Shown one piece after another: positions 45,640 to 54,346 of a stretch of 64,000 nt of DNA. Numbering within the stretch: the first letter of the stretch is position 1; each line of letters opens with the position of its first letter. The notes under the pieces are model-generated. The model searched no databases and was not told the origin of the DNA. It worked only from the letters and a program-made list of their open reading frames with translations. Both the position numbers and the translations under genes were made by a program. Origin of the DNA: Gluconobacter aidae (GTDB taxonomy: Bacteria > Pseudomonadota > Alphaproteobacteria > Acetobacterales > Acetobacteraceae); NCBI RefSeq assembly GCF_009547075.1, contig NZ_WIPH01000004.1:1-64000 (forward strand), given 5' to 3'.

Positions 45640-45808
45640 GCTTGTCTCCGCTGACGTCGTTTTCTCGTGGTTTACCGGGCTGTCGCCGGGAAGGGTAGGG
45701 GCAATATGTTCTGCTTCCGGGCTGTGTGAACTTTATCTGCTGCCTGTCAGTGTTACCGGTCCCATCGATCTTCGTGCTTGCATGCGGGCGTCCGGAGTTC
45801 TAGGGAGA

Positions 45809-45827
45809 GATATCGATATTCATTCTC
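45809..45827 (+). promoter_or_regulatory. Fur-box-like operator
   Basis: GATATCGATATTCATTCTC matches the classic 19-base Fur consensus GATAATGATAATCATTATC at 15 positions. It lies 19 bases before the GTG start of the small gene at 45847, so binding would overlap its promoter or leader. The nearest divergent start is pyrE, 169 bases away. Confidence 0.6.
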
Positions 45828-45846
45828 ATTTACGGCAGGAACAGAA

Positions 45847-46083
45847 GTGAGCATAGAGACCAGTCGGATCGGCCGGAAATGCGAACGCGCTGTTGTGACG
45901 GCCTATCAGGAACTGCGTGAAGTCGGCCAGCCGGACATGCAGGCTTTTGCGGCCTGCACGACGCTGTATCGCATCCACCATCCCGAATCTTCCGTGAAGG
46001 AAGCACGCCGCCTCGTGGCCGAATGGATCGACCATCACGTCGTCCGTCAGGCCCATGGCCAGACCCCGGGCTGCGACTGCTGA
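45847..46083 (+). CDS. Small protein of unknown function under a Fur-like site
   Basis: 78 residues from GTG 45847, with AGGA seven bases upstream; the frame is open upstream to 45778 but that part overlaps the Fur-like site. The protein is helical and polar (KCERAVVTAYQELREVGQP, then EARRLVAEWIDHH), and has several His residues (IHHP, DHHVV, AHGQ) and a C-terminal CDC ending, with further Cys residues at the start and in FAACTTLY. These could bind a metal, but no known ferredoxin or chaperone motif is present. It converges with gltA 16 bases downstream. Confidence 0.65.
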   Translation: MSIETSRIGRKCERAVVTAYQELREVGQPDMQAFAACTTLYRIHHPESSVKEARRLVAEWIDHHVVRQAHGQTPGCDC

Positions 46084-46091
46084 ACGCCGTG

Positions 46092-46109
46092 GAGGCGCTT
46101 CAGCGCCTC
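46092..46109. terminator. Short hairpin at convergent ends of the small gene and gltA
   Basis: A perfect seven-base-pair stem GAGGCGC/GCGCCTC with a TTCA loop spanning the gltA stop. No T run follows on either strand. It resembles the U-less hairpins at the two other convergent junctions noted here. Confidence 0.35.
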
Positions 46110-47395
46110 TCGCTCATGGGAACGAAACTCCGTTCCGCCGCACCGATATAGAGCTGTCTTGGACGGCTGATGCGAACGGACGGTTCCTCGATCATTTCCT
46201 TCCACTGACTGACCCAGCCGACCGTCCGCGCGACCGCGAACAGAACGGTGAACATGCTCTTGGGAATCCCGAGGGCCTTGAGGATCAGTCCGGAATAGAA
46301 ATCCACATTCGGGTAGAGACGGCGGCTGACGAAATAATCGTCCTCGGTCGCCACGCGCTCCAGTTCCATCGCCAGATCCAGAAGCGGATCGCGCTTGAGC
46401 CCCAGTTCCTCGATGACCTCGTGACAGGTCGCCTGAAGGATCTTCGCACGCGGATCGAAGTTCTTGTAGACGCGATGGCCGAAGCCCATCAGGCGCACGC
46501 CGGAATTGCGGTTCTTGACCTCGTTGAGGAAGGCCGGGATGCCGTCGCGGGTGCCGATGGTTTCCAGCATGCCGAGCGCGGCTTCGTTGGCGCCGCCATG
46601 CGCAGGCCCCCACAGGGCGGCAATGCCGGCCGCGATGCAGGCATAGGGATTCGCGCCGGTCGAACCGACGAGGCGGACAGTCGTCGTGGAGGCGTTCTGC
46701 TCGTGATCGGCGTGCAGCAGCAGGATACGGTCCATCGCGCGGGCCAGCACGGGATTGACCCGGTAATGATTGCCGGGCCGGGCGAACAGCATGTGCAGGA
46801 AGTTCTCGGAGAACGACATTTCTTCATCGGGATAGATGAAGGGCTCACCGATGGAATATTTATATGCCCAGGCTGCGATGGTCGGGACCTTGGCGATCAG
46901 CCGGCGGGCCGAGAGATCCCGGGCTTTTGGCTCCGAAATGTCCAGCCCGTCATGATAAAAGGCCGAAAGCGCGCCGACCGTTCCGCACAGGATCGCCATG
47001 GGATGCGCATCGCGTCGGAATCCGTTGAAGAAGTTCCGGAGCTGCTCGTTCAGCAGCCGGTGGGTGTTCATGTCCGTGCGGAATGCCTGATACTGCGCGG
47101 CGGTTGGCAGTTCGCCATAAAGCAGCAGATAGGCCGTTTCGGTGAAGCTGGCGTTGAGGGCCAGGTCTTCGATCGGATAGCCGCGATGCAGCAGGATGCC
47201 CTTGTCGCCGTCAATATAGCTGATGGCGCTGGTGCAGGTCGCGGTGCTGCCCAGCCCCGGATCGAAGGAGAAGACGCCCGTTTTCTGGGACAGGGCGCGC
47301 ATATCCACGACGTCCGGACCGATCGTCCCTTCCAGAACTGGAAACTGACGGCTGAGGCCATCGAGACCAAAGGTTGCGGAACGGTTTTCGGACAT
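46100..47395 (-). CDS. gltA: Citrate synthase (type II)
   Basis: 431 residues. It condenses acetyl-CoA and oxaloacetate. [20 protein letters not shown] (about 60-79) is the usual N-terminal domain signature. The catalytic triad residues lie in [43 protein letters not shown] (two His) and in the late NVDFYSG Asp. [15 protein letters not shown] follows the second His. The length and the small-domain sequence match the hexameric, NADH-sensitive group. In acetic acid bacteria the enzyme also underlies acetate resistance. Intergenic DNA of 91 bases separates it from sixA. Confidence 0.95.
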   Translation of the reverse strand: MSENRSATFGLDGLSRQFPVLEGTIGPDVVDMRALSQKTGVFSFDPGLGSTATCTSAISYIDGDKGILLHRGYPIEDLALNASFTETAYLLLYGELPTAAQYQAFRTDMNTHRLLNEQLRNFFNGFRRDAHPMAILCGTVGALSAFYHDGLDISEPKARDLSARRLIAKVPTIAAWAYKYSIGEPFIYPDEEMSFSENFLHMLFARPGNHYRVNPVLARAMDRILLLHADHEQNASTTTVRLVGSTGANPYACIAAGIAALWGPAHGGANEAALGMLETIGTRDGIPAFLNEVKNRNSGVRLMGFGHRVYKNFDPRAKILQATCHEVIEELGLKRDPLLDLAMELERVATEDDYFVSRRLYPNVDFYSGLILKALGIPKSMFTVLFAVARTVGWVSQWKEMIEEPSVRISRPRQLYIGAAERSFVPMSERR

Positions 47396-47486
47396 GCAGT
47401 TGATAACCCGCCTGGACTGTAAGGATGTTGTTCTGTTTTATCTCTGAAAGGTTTTTTATGTCCAGAGAAGCCCTCTGGACGCGCTT

Positions 47487-47996
47487 TCAGGGCTGGAGGA
47501 GCGTAATGGGCTGGATCGTGGACGGGCGGACGTCCAGCCATTGTCCCGGAACGCCCAGAACCGTCAGGCCAGCCAGCGGATAAGAGCGGTAGAGCGTGGA
47601 AAACCGGGTGCTCTGAAGAGCAGGACCGAGAAGATCGCAGGCGAAGTCGCCGATGGTCGGGTTATGGCCGACGATCATCAGAGTCCCGACAGTTTCCGGC
47701 GTGGCGTGAATGAGGCCGTAAAGATCGTCAGCCGTGGCGGAATACAGGCTGTCTGCGATTTCAAGCGAGGCGGCCATGTCAGAAGCGGCAAGCACGCCCT
47801 GCGCGGTCTGCCGGGTGCGGATGGCGGGGCTGCACAGGACCCGCATGGGAAAAGGAAGGTCCAGCGTGGCAAGCTGTCTGCCGATGCTGGCGGCCTGCTC
47901 CTGTCCCTTCGGTGTAAGCGTACGGGCGCGGTCCCCCTTCTCCGTCAGGACATGGGGGACGGCCTCGGCGTGGCGCAGAAGCAGGAGGCGGCGCAT
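47487..47996 (-). CDS. sixA: SixA-like histidine phosphatase
   Basis: 169 residues. The phosphoglycerate-mutase-like RHG motif reads LLLLRHAEA (4-12), with a second catalytic His in LMIVGHNPTIGDFA (about 106-119). LTPKGQEQAASIGRQL and CSPAIRTRQTAQGV place it with SixA/phosphohistidine phosphatases rather than phosphoglycerate mutase. SixA acts on phosphohistidine in phosphotransfer proteins such as NPr of the nitrogen PTS. The start overlaps the chorismate mutase stop (TGATG). Confidence 0.88.
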   Translation of the reverse strand: MRRLLLLRHAEAVPHVLTEKGDRARTLTPKGQEQAASIGRQLATLDLPFPMRVLCSPAIRTRQTAQGVLAASDMAASLEIADSLYSATADDLYGLIHATPETVGTLMIVGHNPTIGDFACDLLGPALQSTRFSTLYRSYPLAGLTVLGVPGQWLDVRPSTIQPITLLQP

Positions 47997-48352
47997 CAGC
48001 CTTCCGATGCCCGGCGGGCGTCCGCGGCGATGGCTTCGTGATGGCGGATGACCTCACGGATGACGAAGGCCAGGAACTTTTCGGCGAAATCCGGATCCAG
48101 ATGGGCATCACGGGCAAGCTGGCGCAGGCGTTCGATCTGGCGCGTCTCCCGGGACGGGTCGGCCGGCGGGAGATGGGCGCGGGCCTTGAGCTTCCCGACT
48201 TCCTGCGTGCAGCGGAAGCGTTCCGCCAGCATGTGGATCAGGGCGGCATCGATGTTGTCGATGCTTGCGCGCAGGCGTTCGAGTTCGGCCAGGGCAGGAT
48301 CGGAGCCAGCCGGTCTGGAGGTGTGAGGCATGTTGGAGGGCTCAGGGCTCAT
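47996..48352 (-). CDS. Chorismate mutase, AroQ type
   Basis: 118 residues, mostly helical. LERLRASIDNIDAALIHMLAERFRCTQEVGKLKA (about 24-57) is the first helix of the AroQ fold with the typical D-x2-I-DxxLixLL-x-R pattern and catalytic Arg and Lys. A second set, ETRQIERLRQLA and FLAFVIREVIRHHE, completes the domain. It makes prephenate for tyrosine and phenylalanine. Some AroQ paralogues of this size are isochorismate-pyruvate lyases. The first residues to about 20 look disordered, so ATG at residue 8 is an alternative start. Confidence 0.85.
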   Translation of the reverse strand: MSPEPSNMPHTSRPAGSDPALAELERLRASIDNIDAALIHMLAERFRCTQEVGKLKARAHLPPADPSRETRQIERLRQLARDAHLDPDFAEKFLAFVIREVIRHHEAIAADARRASEG

Positions 48353-49028
48353 TCAAATCGATCCATGCAAGATGGCCGCCTTTTCCGGCACCGAGATCGG
48401 TAAAGACGGCCGTGCCTCCCAGACGTCCCGTCCGGCGCCAGGGGCGTCCGTCGGTCGAGCGGCGGTCATGGCCGACATAGACCGTCATCCCCTCGGGGAT
48501 GCGGTTGATCCAGGTCAGGCGGCGTTCGGGATAGCCATCCGGCTGCATGCGGCCGGTGGTTTCACCAAAAAGAGCGCGGGACAGCGGCGCGGACATCTCG
48601 CCCAGACCCGGCACCGGGGAATGGGAGAGCATGGCCGTATGAAATCCGCCATGCACGAACAGGGAGCGGCCGATCCGCAGCCATGTCGGCGCCTGATCGA
48701 TGGCCCTGTAGGCGCGTTCGGGAAGCCCCTCATATTCCGGCAGCGAAATCTGGCGCAGCGTTTCCTCAAGCGGCGGATCACGCCTCAGGCGCCTGCCTTC
48801 GAGGGCGCGGCCCAGCTTGCGGTCATGGTTGCCGAGAATGAACAGCCCGCGCTGCTGCTCCAGAAGTTCGAGCATCAGTTCCATCACGCCGGCGCTGTCG
48901 GGGCCGTGATCGACGAGGTCTCCGAGCTGGATGACAAAGCGGTCGGTCGCGGTGGCGTGACGGAAAGCGTTGAGATCACCATGCACGTCTCCCACCACGC
49001 GGATGCCGTGTTCACGGATTCGCGTCAT
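48342..49028 (-). CDS. Metallophosphoesterase (PPP-like)
   Basis: 228 residues. All calcineurin-type metal motifs are present: GDVHGD (about 13-18), GDLVDHGPD (about 36-44), GNHD (about 65-68), VHGGFH (about 121-126) and VGHDRR (about 185-190). The PPP-like spacing resembles bacterial Ser/Thr phosphatases and ApaH-like diadenosine tetraphosphatases. The substrate cannot be assigned. It overlaps the chorismate mutase gene by 11 bases. A likely promoter lies at 49088-49116. Confidence 0.88.
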   Translation of the reverse strand: MTRIREHGIRVVGDVHGDLNAFRHATATDRFVIQLGDLVDHGPDSAGVMELMLELLEQQRGLFILGNHDRKLGRALEGRRLRRDPPLEETLRQISLPEYEGLPERAYRAIDQAPTWLRIGRSLFVHGGFHTAMLSHSPVPGLGEMSAPLSRALFGETTGRMQPDGYPERRLTWINRIPEGMTVYVGHDRRSTDGRPWRRTGRLGGTAVFTDLGAGKGGHLAWIDLNEP

Positions 49029-49087
49029 GACGGGGTCGGGAAGGGGTGGATCAACGAAGATGGCGCGTGCTTTCCAGTTTTCCTTCT

Positions 49088-49116
49088 ATCAAAGGGCCAG
49101 AACGGTCCAACGTCAA
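49088..49116 (-). promoter_or_regulatory. Probable sigma-70-type promoter for the phosphoesterase operon
   Basis: Read on the minus strand: TTGACG (-35, 49116-49111), a 17-base spacer, then TTTGAT (-10, 49093-49088). The start codon at 49028 is 60 bases further on. It lies in the gap between the SMC stop and the phosphoesterase start and would drive the run phosphoesterase, chorismate mutase, sixA. Confidence 0.45.
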
Positions 49117-49140
49117 TTTATCTGTTTGAGAAAATTGACC

Positions 49141-52100
49141 TCAGCCGTCCACAAGTGCTGCGGCACGCCCCAGATCGACTGACAGGACCCGGCTTACACC
49201 ACGTTCCTGCATCGTGACACCATAAAGACGGTCCATGTGCGCCATTGTCAGCTGATGATGCGTCACGACCAGGAAGCGCGTGCCGGCTTCCTTCGTCATG
49301 TCGGACAGCAGGGAGCAGAAACGCTCGACATTCGCATCATCCAGCGGCGCATCGACCTCGTCGAGCACGCAGATGGGCGCGGGGTTGCAGCGGAAGGTCG
49401 CGAAGATCAGCGAAAGCGCGGTCAGGGCCTGTTCGCCGCCGGAAAGCAGGGACAGCGTGGAGAGCTTCTTGCCCGGTGGCTGGGCAAAGATTTCCAGCCC
49501 GGCTTCCAGCGGATCATCGCTGCCGACCATGCCCAGATGTGCGCGTCCGCCGCCGAACATGCGCGCGAACAGGGACTGGAAATGCCGGTCCACTTCCGAG
49601 AAGACCGCCAAAAGGCGCTCGCGTCCTTCGCGGTTGATCGTGCCGATCCCCCCGCGCAGCCTGTTGATGGCCGCCGTCAGTTCGGCGTGCTCGCGGGCGA
49701 TGGTCTCGGCTGTTTCGCGCGCTTCCTCGAATTCGGCTTCGGCCCGCAGATTGACCGCGCCCAGGTCTTCGCGCTCGCGGGTCAGGCGGGAAAGGCGGCG
49801 GCGGGTCGAGGTCTCGGCCTGTTCGGAAAGATCGGAGGGATAGGCAGCGCCCTGTGCCCCGCCTTCGGGAGGTTCGCTGTCGGCCAGCAGGCGCTCGCGG
49901 GCGGCGACGGCCTGTTCGGCGCGTTCGGTCAGGCGTGCGATTGCTTCCCGGCCTGCCGCCAGTGCGAGGTCGGCGTTACGACGCTGCTCCTGCGCTTCCA
50001 GCCCCGCGGCACCGGCCGCTTCGTCCCGGGCGCGTGCCGCGTCATAGGCGTTCCGGGCGTCCGTCAGGGTCTGGTCATGGCCGGAGAGTTTCCGTTCCAG
50101 CTCGGCAGGGATGGCGCTGTGCGTCTGAAAGCTGTCCCGCAGCTCGTCCCGTCGGCTCCTCAGATGCGCAAGACTGGCCTCTTCGCCCGCGATCCGGGTG
50201 CCGAGTGCCTCAAGCCGGGCGCGGACCGCAGCCAGGGCGCCGGTCAGACGGACGTCTTCAAGAGACAGGCGGCCGCTTTCGGCCCGGGCGGCGTCCAGCA
50301 GAGTGCGGGTTTCGTGAAGGGGCGCCGTGGCGTCCAGAACCGCCTGTTCCAGCACCGCAGGATCGGGCCTTTCGGCCAGTTCGGCCGTCCGTCTGGCATG
50401 ATCGTCGCGCAGGCGGCTGACGAGGTCGTGCAGCTCCCGCTGACGCGGTTCCAGCGCGGAACGCCGGGCGAGGGCCGTTGCGGCGGACTGGTCGAGCGCC
50501 TGAAGCTCCCGCGTCAGGCTGGTGGCGTCTTCACGGCTTTTCCGTGCCGCCTGCGATGCTGCCTCGGCAGAGGAACGTGCCTGATCGAAAACCTGCTGCG
50601 AGACCTGAGACGCGGCTTGTAATGCGGGGATATCGGGCCGGTTGTCCTGTTGCTGGAGTGCAACACGCTGGACTGTCAGACGCTCGTGTTCCTGCTCCAG
50701 CCGCGTCAGCCCTTCATCCAGATCCCGCAGGCGGGTGAGTGTGCTGTCATGCCGCAGAAGGGCCTGATCCAGCGCGCGCGCTGCGGTATCCGCGGCGCTC
50801 CGCGCATCCTGAAGGCTGGTGCTGGCGTCTCGCAGGGCCTTGCGGGCGTTTTCAGCATCCTGAGCGCTGGTCTGCGCCCTGAGCAGCAGGTCGTCGGGAG
50901 CGGGATGGGCTTCCAGCTCGGCTTCGGCCTGCGTGGCTGCGCCCTGGGCGGTTTCCAGTGCAGCCTCGGCGTCTTTCAGGCGTTCCGCAGCCTGTTCCCA
51001 TTGTGTGCGGGCCAGCGCTGCTTTCTGCTCGATCCGCGATGCCACGGTCCGGGCTTCGGCAAGCCGCGGCTCCAGCGCTGTGCGGTCGCGTCGCAGGGCC
51101 GCGAGTGCCGTTTCGGCCTGTTCGCGCGCCTTGATGGCTGTGGTGCAGGTCTGGCTCAGGCGGGGCTGATCGGCCTGCTGGACCCGAAGCAGGGCATGGG
51201 CTTCCGTCAGACGCCGTCGCTGCTCCAGCCGGGCGGCTCCGGCATCCGGCGCATCGGCGGAGCGGGTAAATCCATCCCAGCGCCAGAGCGCACCGCTGCG
51301 GCAGACCAGAACCTGTCCCGGCTGAAGGGTTTTCTGCAGGTCCGGCCCGGCGCTGGCATCCTCAAGCAGGAATGCGGCGTCCAGACAGCGTTGCAGCGCC
51401 GCAGGGGCCTGAACGAGATCCGAGAGCGGACGACAGCCCGCCAGTTCCGCACTCCCAAGACGGTCCAGAGAGCGCCAGCGCCGGTCGGCGGAAGTGTTGT
51501 CGGGAGCAAGGGACGCATCCAGCCCGTCCGCCAGCACCGCCGCGACGGCGCGAGCCATGTCCGCCGGAAGGTCCAGCGTGTCTTCCAGCGGATCGGGCTG
51601 GGCGGCAACGGCGTTGAGACTCTGCTCCAGCCCCTCGCATTCGCCCTTTGTGCGCAGGATGAGCGTTTCCAGCGCGGACAGGGCCTGCCGGGCCTGTGTT
51701 TCCTGTTCGCGCGTCTCTGCCAGTGTGGCTTCCGCCTCTGTGAGAGCCTTTTGCAGATCTGTCAGGCGCTCTTCGGCCTGCGTGACGGTATTGCGGGCAT
51801 CCAGAACGGCCTGTTCGGGCACAAGGGCAGCCCGGGCCGTTGTCTCCGCCGTAGTGGCCAACTGAACTTTCTGTCGCGCCTGATCGACGGCCTGCCGGGT
51901 CTGTTCAACGGTTCGGAAAAGCGCCTTGCGACGCTGCGTGCCTTCTTCTGCCGCAGCACGGGCTTCCAGCCAGAGGGCGCCGAGCCGCTCCTGTTCCTGC
52001 CGGGCGTGGTCCTCGCGTTCGCGGGCTTCGGCCAGCGCCTGTGCCGTGCTGTCGCGGGCCGTTTCAAGCCCGGCTCTTGCGTCCCCGGTCAGCAGGGCGG

Positions 52101-53676
52101 CCTGAGCGGCATTCCGTGTGGTCCGGTCCTGCGTGATCTGGGTCTGGGTCGTTTGAAGACGTCTGTCCAGATCGGCTTCCGTGGCCTGAAGCGCTTCGAG
52201 GCGGCTCCTGCCTTCCGCCAGCGCCCGCCCGTCCAGCTCGGCCTTGAGGCGCGCTTCCTGCAAGGCGGTCGTGCAGTCCTGTTCCCGACGGCTGGCGAAC
52301 TGCGACTGTTCCTGCATCAGTGCGGTGTTCTGGCGCAGCGCGTCCAGCGTGTCGTGATCGGGCATCGCCTGATCCAGTGCCGCGATTTCTGCCTCAAGGG
52401 CATCCAGCGCGCCGATTTCCGCATCCAGACGAAGGGTCAGGGCATCCAGCCCTTCCATCACGCCATCCCTGCGGATGGCTTCAGCATCCCGCAGGCGGGT
52501 CGCATTTTCCAGGGCGAGGGCCTGTTCTTTTTCGAGCGTATCGAGACGCTCGCATTCTGTTGCGCAGGATGAACGCAGACCGGGCAGGGCGGCCATGTCG
52601 GCCTCAAGGCCCGCACATTCTTCCGCGGCCTTCTGCCGGGCTTCCCGGTCCGCCGTCAGACTGGCTTCGCTGCGGGTCAGGTCGCCTTCGGCCTGTTCAA
52701 GGCGAAGGCGGGTTTCGGACTCGGTCTGCCGGGCGCGGTCGAGATCCTGATTCAGGATTTCGGACTGGACCTTCAGCCGTTCCAGAGCGCTGCGCAGACG
52801 GTCCGTTTCCTCGCGCGCCTGCGGGGCGGCCTTGCGGGCCTCGAACTCGGCCGTGGCGGCGGCTTCTGCGGCCTGCTCGGCCTTTTTCAGGTCCTCGCGT
52901 GCTTTTGCCAGATCGTCCCGGCTGCGCTGGACAGCCAGATTGGCGCGAGCATGGAGCAGGGCATGAAGCTCGGTTTCCGTCTGGCGGATCTTTTCGGAAA
53001 TCTCGCGGTATTTCCGGGCCTGAACCGTCTGGCCCTCAAGGCTTTCCAGTCGCTCCTCAAGCTGAAGGCGCAGGTCTTCGGCGCGGGAAAGGTTCGTCTC
53101 GGTCTGGCGCAGTTTGAGTTCGGCATCGTGGCGCCGGGCGTGCAGACCTGTGATGCCCGCGGCCTCTTCGAGCAGCAGGCGCCGTTCCTCGGGTTTGGCC
53201 GCGATGAGTTGGCCGACGCGGTTCTGGCTGATGATGGCGGAACTGCGCGCGCCGGATGCCAGATCGGCAAATAGCGTCTGGACGTCACGGGCGCGCATGA
53301 CGCGGCCGTTGATGCGGTATTCGCTACCCGATCCACGCTCTGCACGCCGGCTGATTTCCAGCTCGTCCGCGTCCTGGAACGGGGACGGGGCCAGACCGGC
53401 CGCATTGCTCAGATGCAGCGTGACCTGAGCGATGTTGCGGGCCGAGCGTGCGCCCGTGCCCGCGAAGATCAGGTCATCGAGTTCCCCGCCACGCAGGGCG
53501 CGGGCGGAGGTCTCGCCCATGGCCCAGCGCAGGCCTTCGACGACATTGGATTTTCCGCAGCCGTTCGGCCCGATGATCCCCGTCAGACCCGGAAGGATAT
53601 CGAGACGCACCTCATCGGCGAAACTCTTGAAGCCGCCAATGCTCAGGCGGTCGATCGTCGTTGTGCGGCTCGACAT
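49141..53676 (-). CDS. smc: Chromosome segregation protein SMC (unusually long)
   Basis: 1511 residues; SMC proteins are usually about 1150-1200. Walker A GPNGCGKSN is at 36-44 after GGFKSFADEV. Two very long, Gln/Arg/Ala/Glu-rich coiled coils flank a hinge region at about 690-830 (near LDLPADMARAVAAVLADGLDA and GQVLVCRSGALWRWDGF). The C-terminal head has LSLLSGGEQALTALSLIFA (ABC signature) and Walker B PICVLDEVDAPLDDANV. SMC with ScpA/ScpB (not in the window) organises and separates chromosomes. The coil shows many A/E/R-rich runs. It follows two dsbA-type genes, 34 bases after the nearer one. Confidence 0.95.
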   Translation of the reverse strand: MSSRTTTIDRLSIGGFKSFADEVRLDILPGLTGIIGPNGCGKSNVVEGLRWAMGETSARALRGGELDDLIFAGTGARSARNIAQVTLHLSNAAGLAPSPFQDADELEISRRAERGSGSEYRINGRVMRARDVQTLFADLASGARSSAIISQNRVGQLIAAKPEERRLLLEEAAGITGLHARRHDAELKLRQTETNLSRAEDLRLQLEERLESLEGQTVQARKYREISEKIRQTETELHALLHARANLAVQRSRDDLAKAREDLKKAEQAAEAAATAEFEARKAAPQAREETDRLRSALERLKVQSEILNQDLDRARQTESETRLRLEQAEGDLTRSEASLTADREARQKAAEECAGLEADMAALPGLRSSCATECERLDTLEKEQALALENATRLRDAEAIRRDGVMEGLDALTLRLDAEIGALDALEAEIAALDQAMPDHDTLDALRQNTALMQEQSQFASRREQDCTTALQEARLKAELDGRALAEGRSRLEALQATEADLDRRLQTTQTQITQDRTTRNAAQAALLTGDARAGLETARDSTAQALAEAREREDHARQEQERLGALWLEARAAAEEGTQRRKALFRTVEQTRQAVDQARQKVQLATTAETTARAALVPEQAVLDARNTVTQAEERLTDLQKALTEAEATLAETREQETQARQALSALETLILRTKGECEGLEQSLNAVAAQPDPLEDTLDLPADMARAVAAVLADGLDASLAPDNTSADRRWRSLDRLGSAELAGCRPLSDLVQAPAALQRCLDAAFLLEDASAGPDLQKTLQPGQVLVCRSGALWRWDGFTRSADAPDAGAARLEQRRRLTEAHALLRVQQADQPRLSQTCTTAIKAREQAETALAALRRDRTALEPRLAEARTVASRIEQKAALARTQWEQAAERLKDAEAALETAQGAATQAEAELEAHPAPDDLLLRAQTSAQDAENARKALRDASTSLQDARSAADTAARALDQALLRHDSTLTRLRDLDEGLTRLEQEHERLTVQRVALQQQDNRPDIPALQAASQVSQQVFDQARSSAEAASQAARKSREDATSLTRELQALDQSAATALARRSALEPRQRELHDLVSRLRDDHARRTAELAERPDPAVLEQAVLDATAPLHETRTLLDAARAESGRLSLEDVRLTGALAAVRARLEALGTRIAGEEASLAHLRSRRDELRDSFQTHSAIPAELERKLSGHDQTLTDARNAYDAARARDEAAGAAGLEAQEQRRNADLALAAGREAIARLTERAEQAVAARERLLADSEPPEGGAQGAAYPSDLSEQAETSTRRRLSRLTREREDLGAVNLRAEAEFEEARETAETIAREHAELTAAINRLRGGIGTINREGRERLLAVFSEVDRHFQSLFARMFGGGRAHLGMVGSDDPLEAGLEIFAQPPGKKLSTLSLLSGGEQALTALSLIFATFRCNPAPICVLDEVDAPLDDANVERFCSLLSDMTKEAGTRFLVVTHHQLTMAHMDRLYGVTMQERGVSRVLSVDLGRAAALVDG

Positions 53677-53710
53677 CAGGGTATGGAAATACTGGTCCTA
53701 CGTTAGTGGA

Positions 53711-54346
53711 TCAGGACGCCTTGGCGACGAGATCGGCGAACTTTTCGTAGGTTTCCGGATCCTGGTCATAATGCGTGTTGTTGAAGCGGAAATATGGCGT
53801 GCCCTGGATGTTGTAGGTGTCCGAATCCTTCTTGACCTGATCGAACAGGGCTTCGGCGAACACGTTATCCTTGCTGATGGCGTCGAACTGGGCGGCGGAG
53901 ACGCCGGCGAGGGCGGACATCTGCTGGAGGCGCTGCATCGGGTCGCCACCGGCGGCGAAAGCCCACTGCATCTGGCTGGAGAACAGGGCTTCGAGGAAGG
54001 GGACGTAACGCTCTTCCGGCAGTGAACGGGCCACCATGGCCGCCGTCAGGCCGACGCGATCGCCGCAGAAATCATGGAACTGATAGCGGATCTTGCCGGT
54101 ATCGATCAGTTTTTCCTTGATCTGGGGGAACTCTTCCGTCGCGAAATGCGCGCAGTGCGTGCAGGTCAGGGAGAACCATTCCTGAACCAGGACCTTGGCG
54201 TTCGGGTTGCCGATGATACGCGGGCTCAGCCGGGAATCGGTCGAGCCCGAAGCGGCCGCGCGGGCCGTGCCAGCGGCAGTTCCGGCCACGGCGAGAGCCG
54301 GCGCGGCGGAGACGAAAAAGCGGCGGGAAAGGGAAAGACGGGTCAT
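53711..54346 (-). CDS. DsbA-family thiol-disulfide protein, copy 1
   Basis: 211 residues. SRRFFVSAA (7-15) and a hydrophobic Ala-rich run to about 30 resemble a twin-arginine signal. The thioredoxin-like domain has the redox motif CTHC (62-65) in EWFSLTCTHCAHF and the cis-Pro loop IQGTPYFRFNN near the end. The family of these CxHC proteins (thioredoxin_4 type) contains oxidases and isomerases of exported proteins. It begins immediately after the stop of copy 2, so both are surely translated from one message. Confidence 0.88.
   Translation of the reverse strand: MTRLSLSRRFFVSAAPALAVAGTAAGTARAAASGSTDSRLSPRIIGNPNAKVLVQEWFSLTCTHCAHFATEEFPQIKEKLIDTGKIRYQFHDFCGDRVGLTAAMVARSLPEERYVPFLEALFSSQMQWAFAAGGDPMQRLQQMSALAGVSAAQFDAISKDNVFAEALFDQVKKDSDTYNIQGTPYFRFNNTHYDQDPETYEKFADLVAKAS

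Noticed and set aside
47461-47479. TCCAGAG/CTCTGGA inverted repeat between gltA and sixA
   Set aside because: No T run follows on the strand where sixA ends; too little to call a terminator or an operator.
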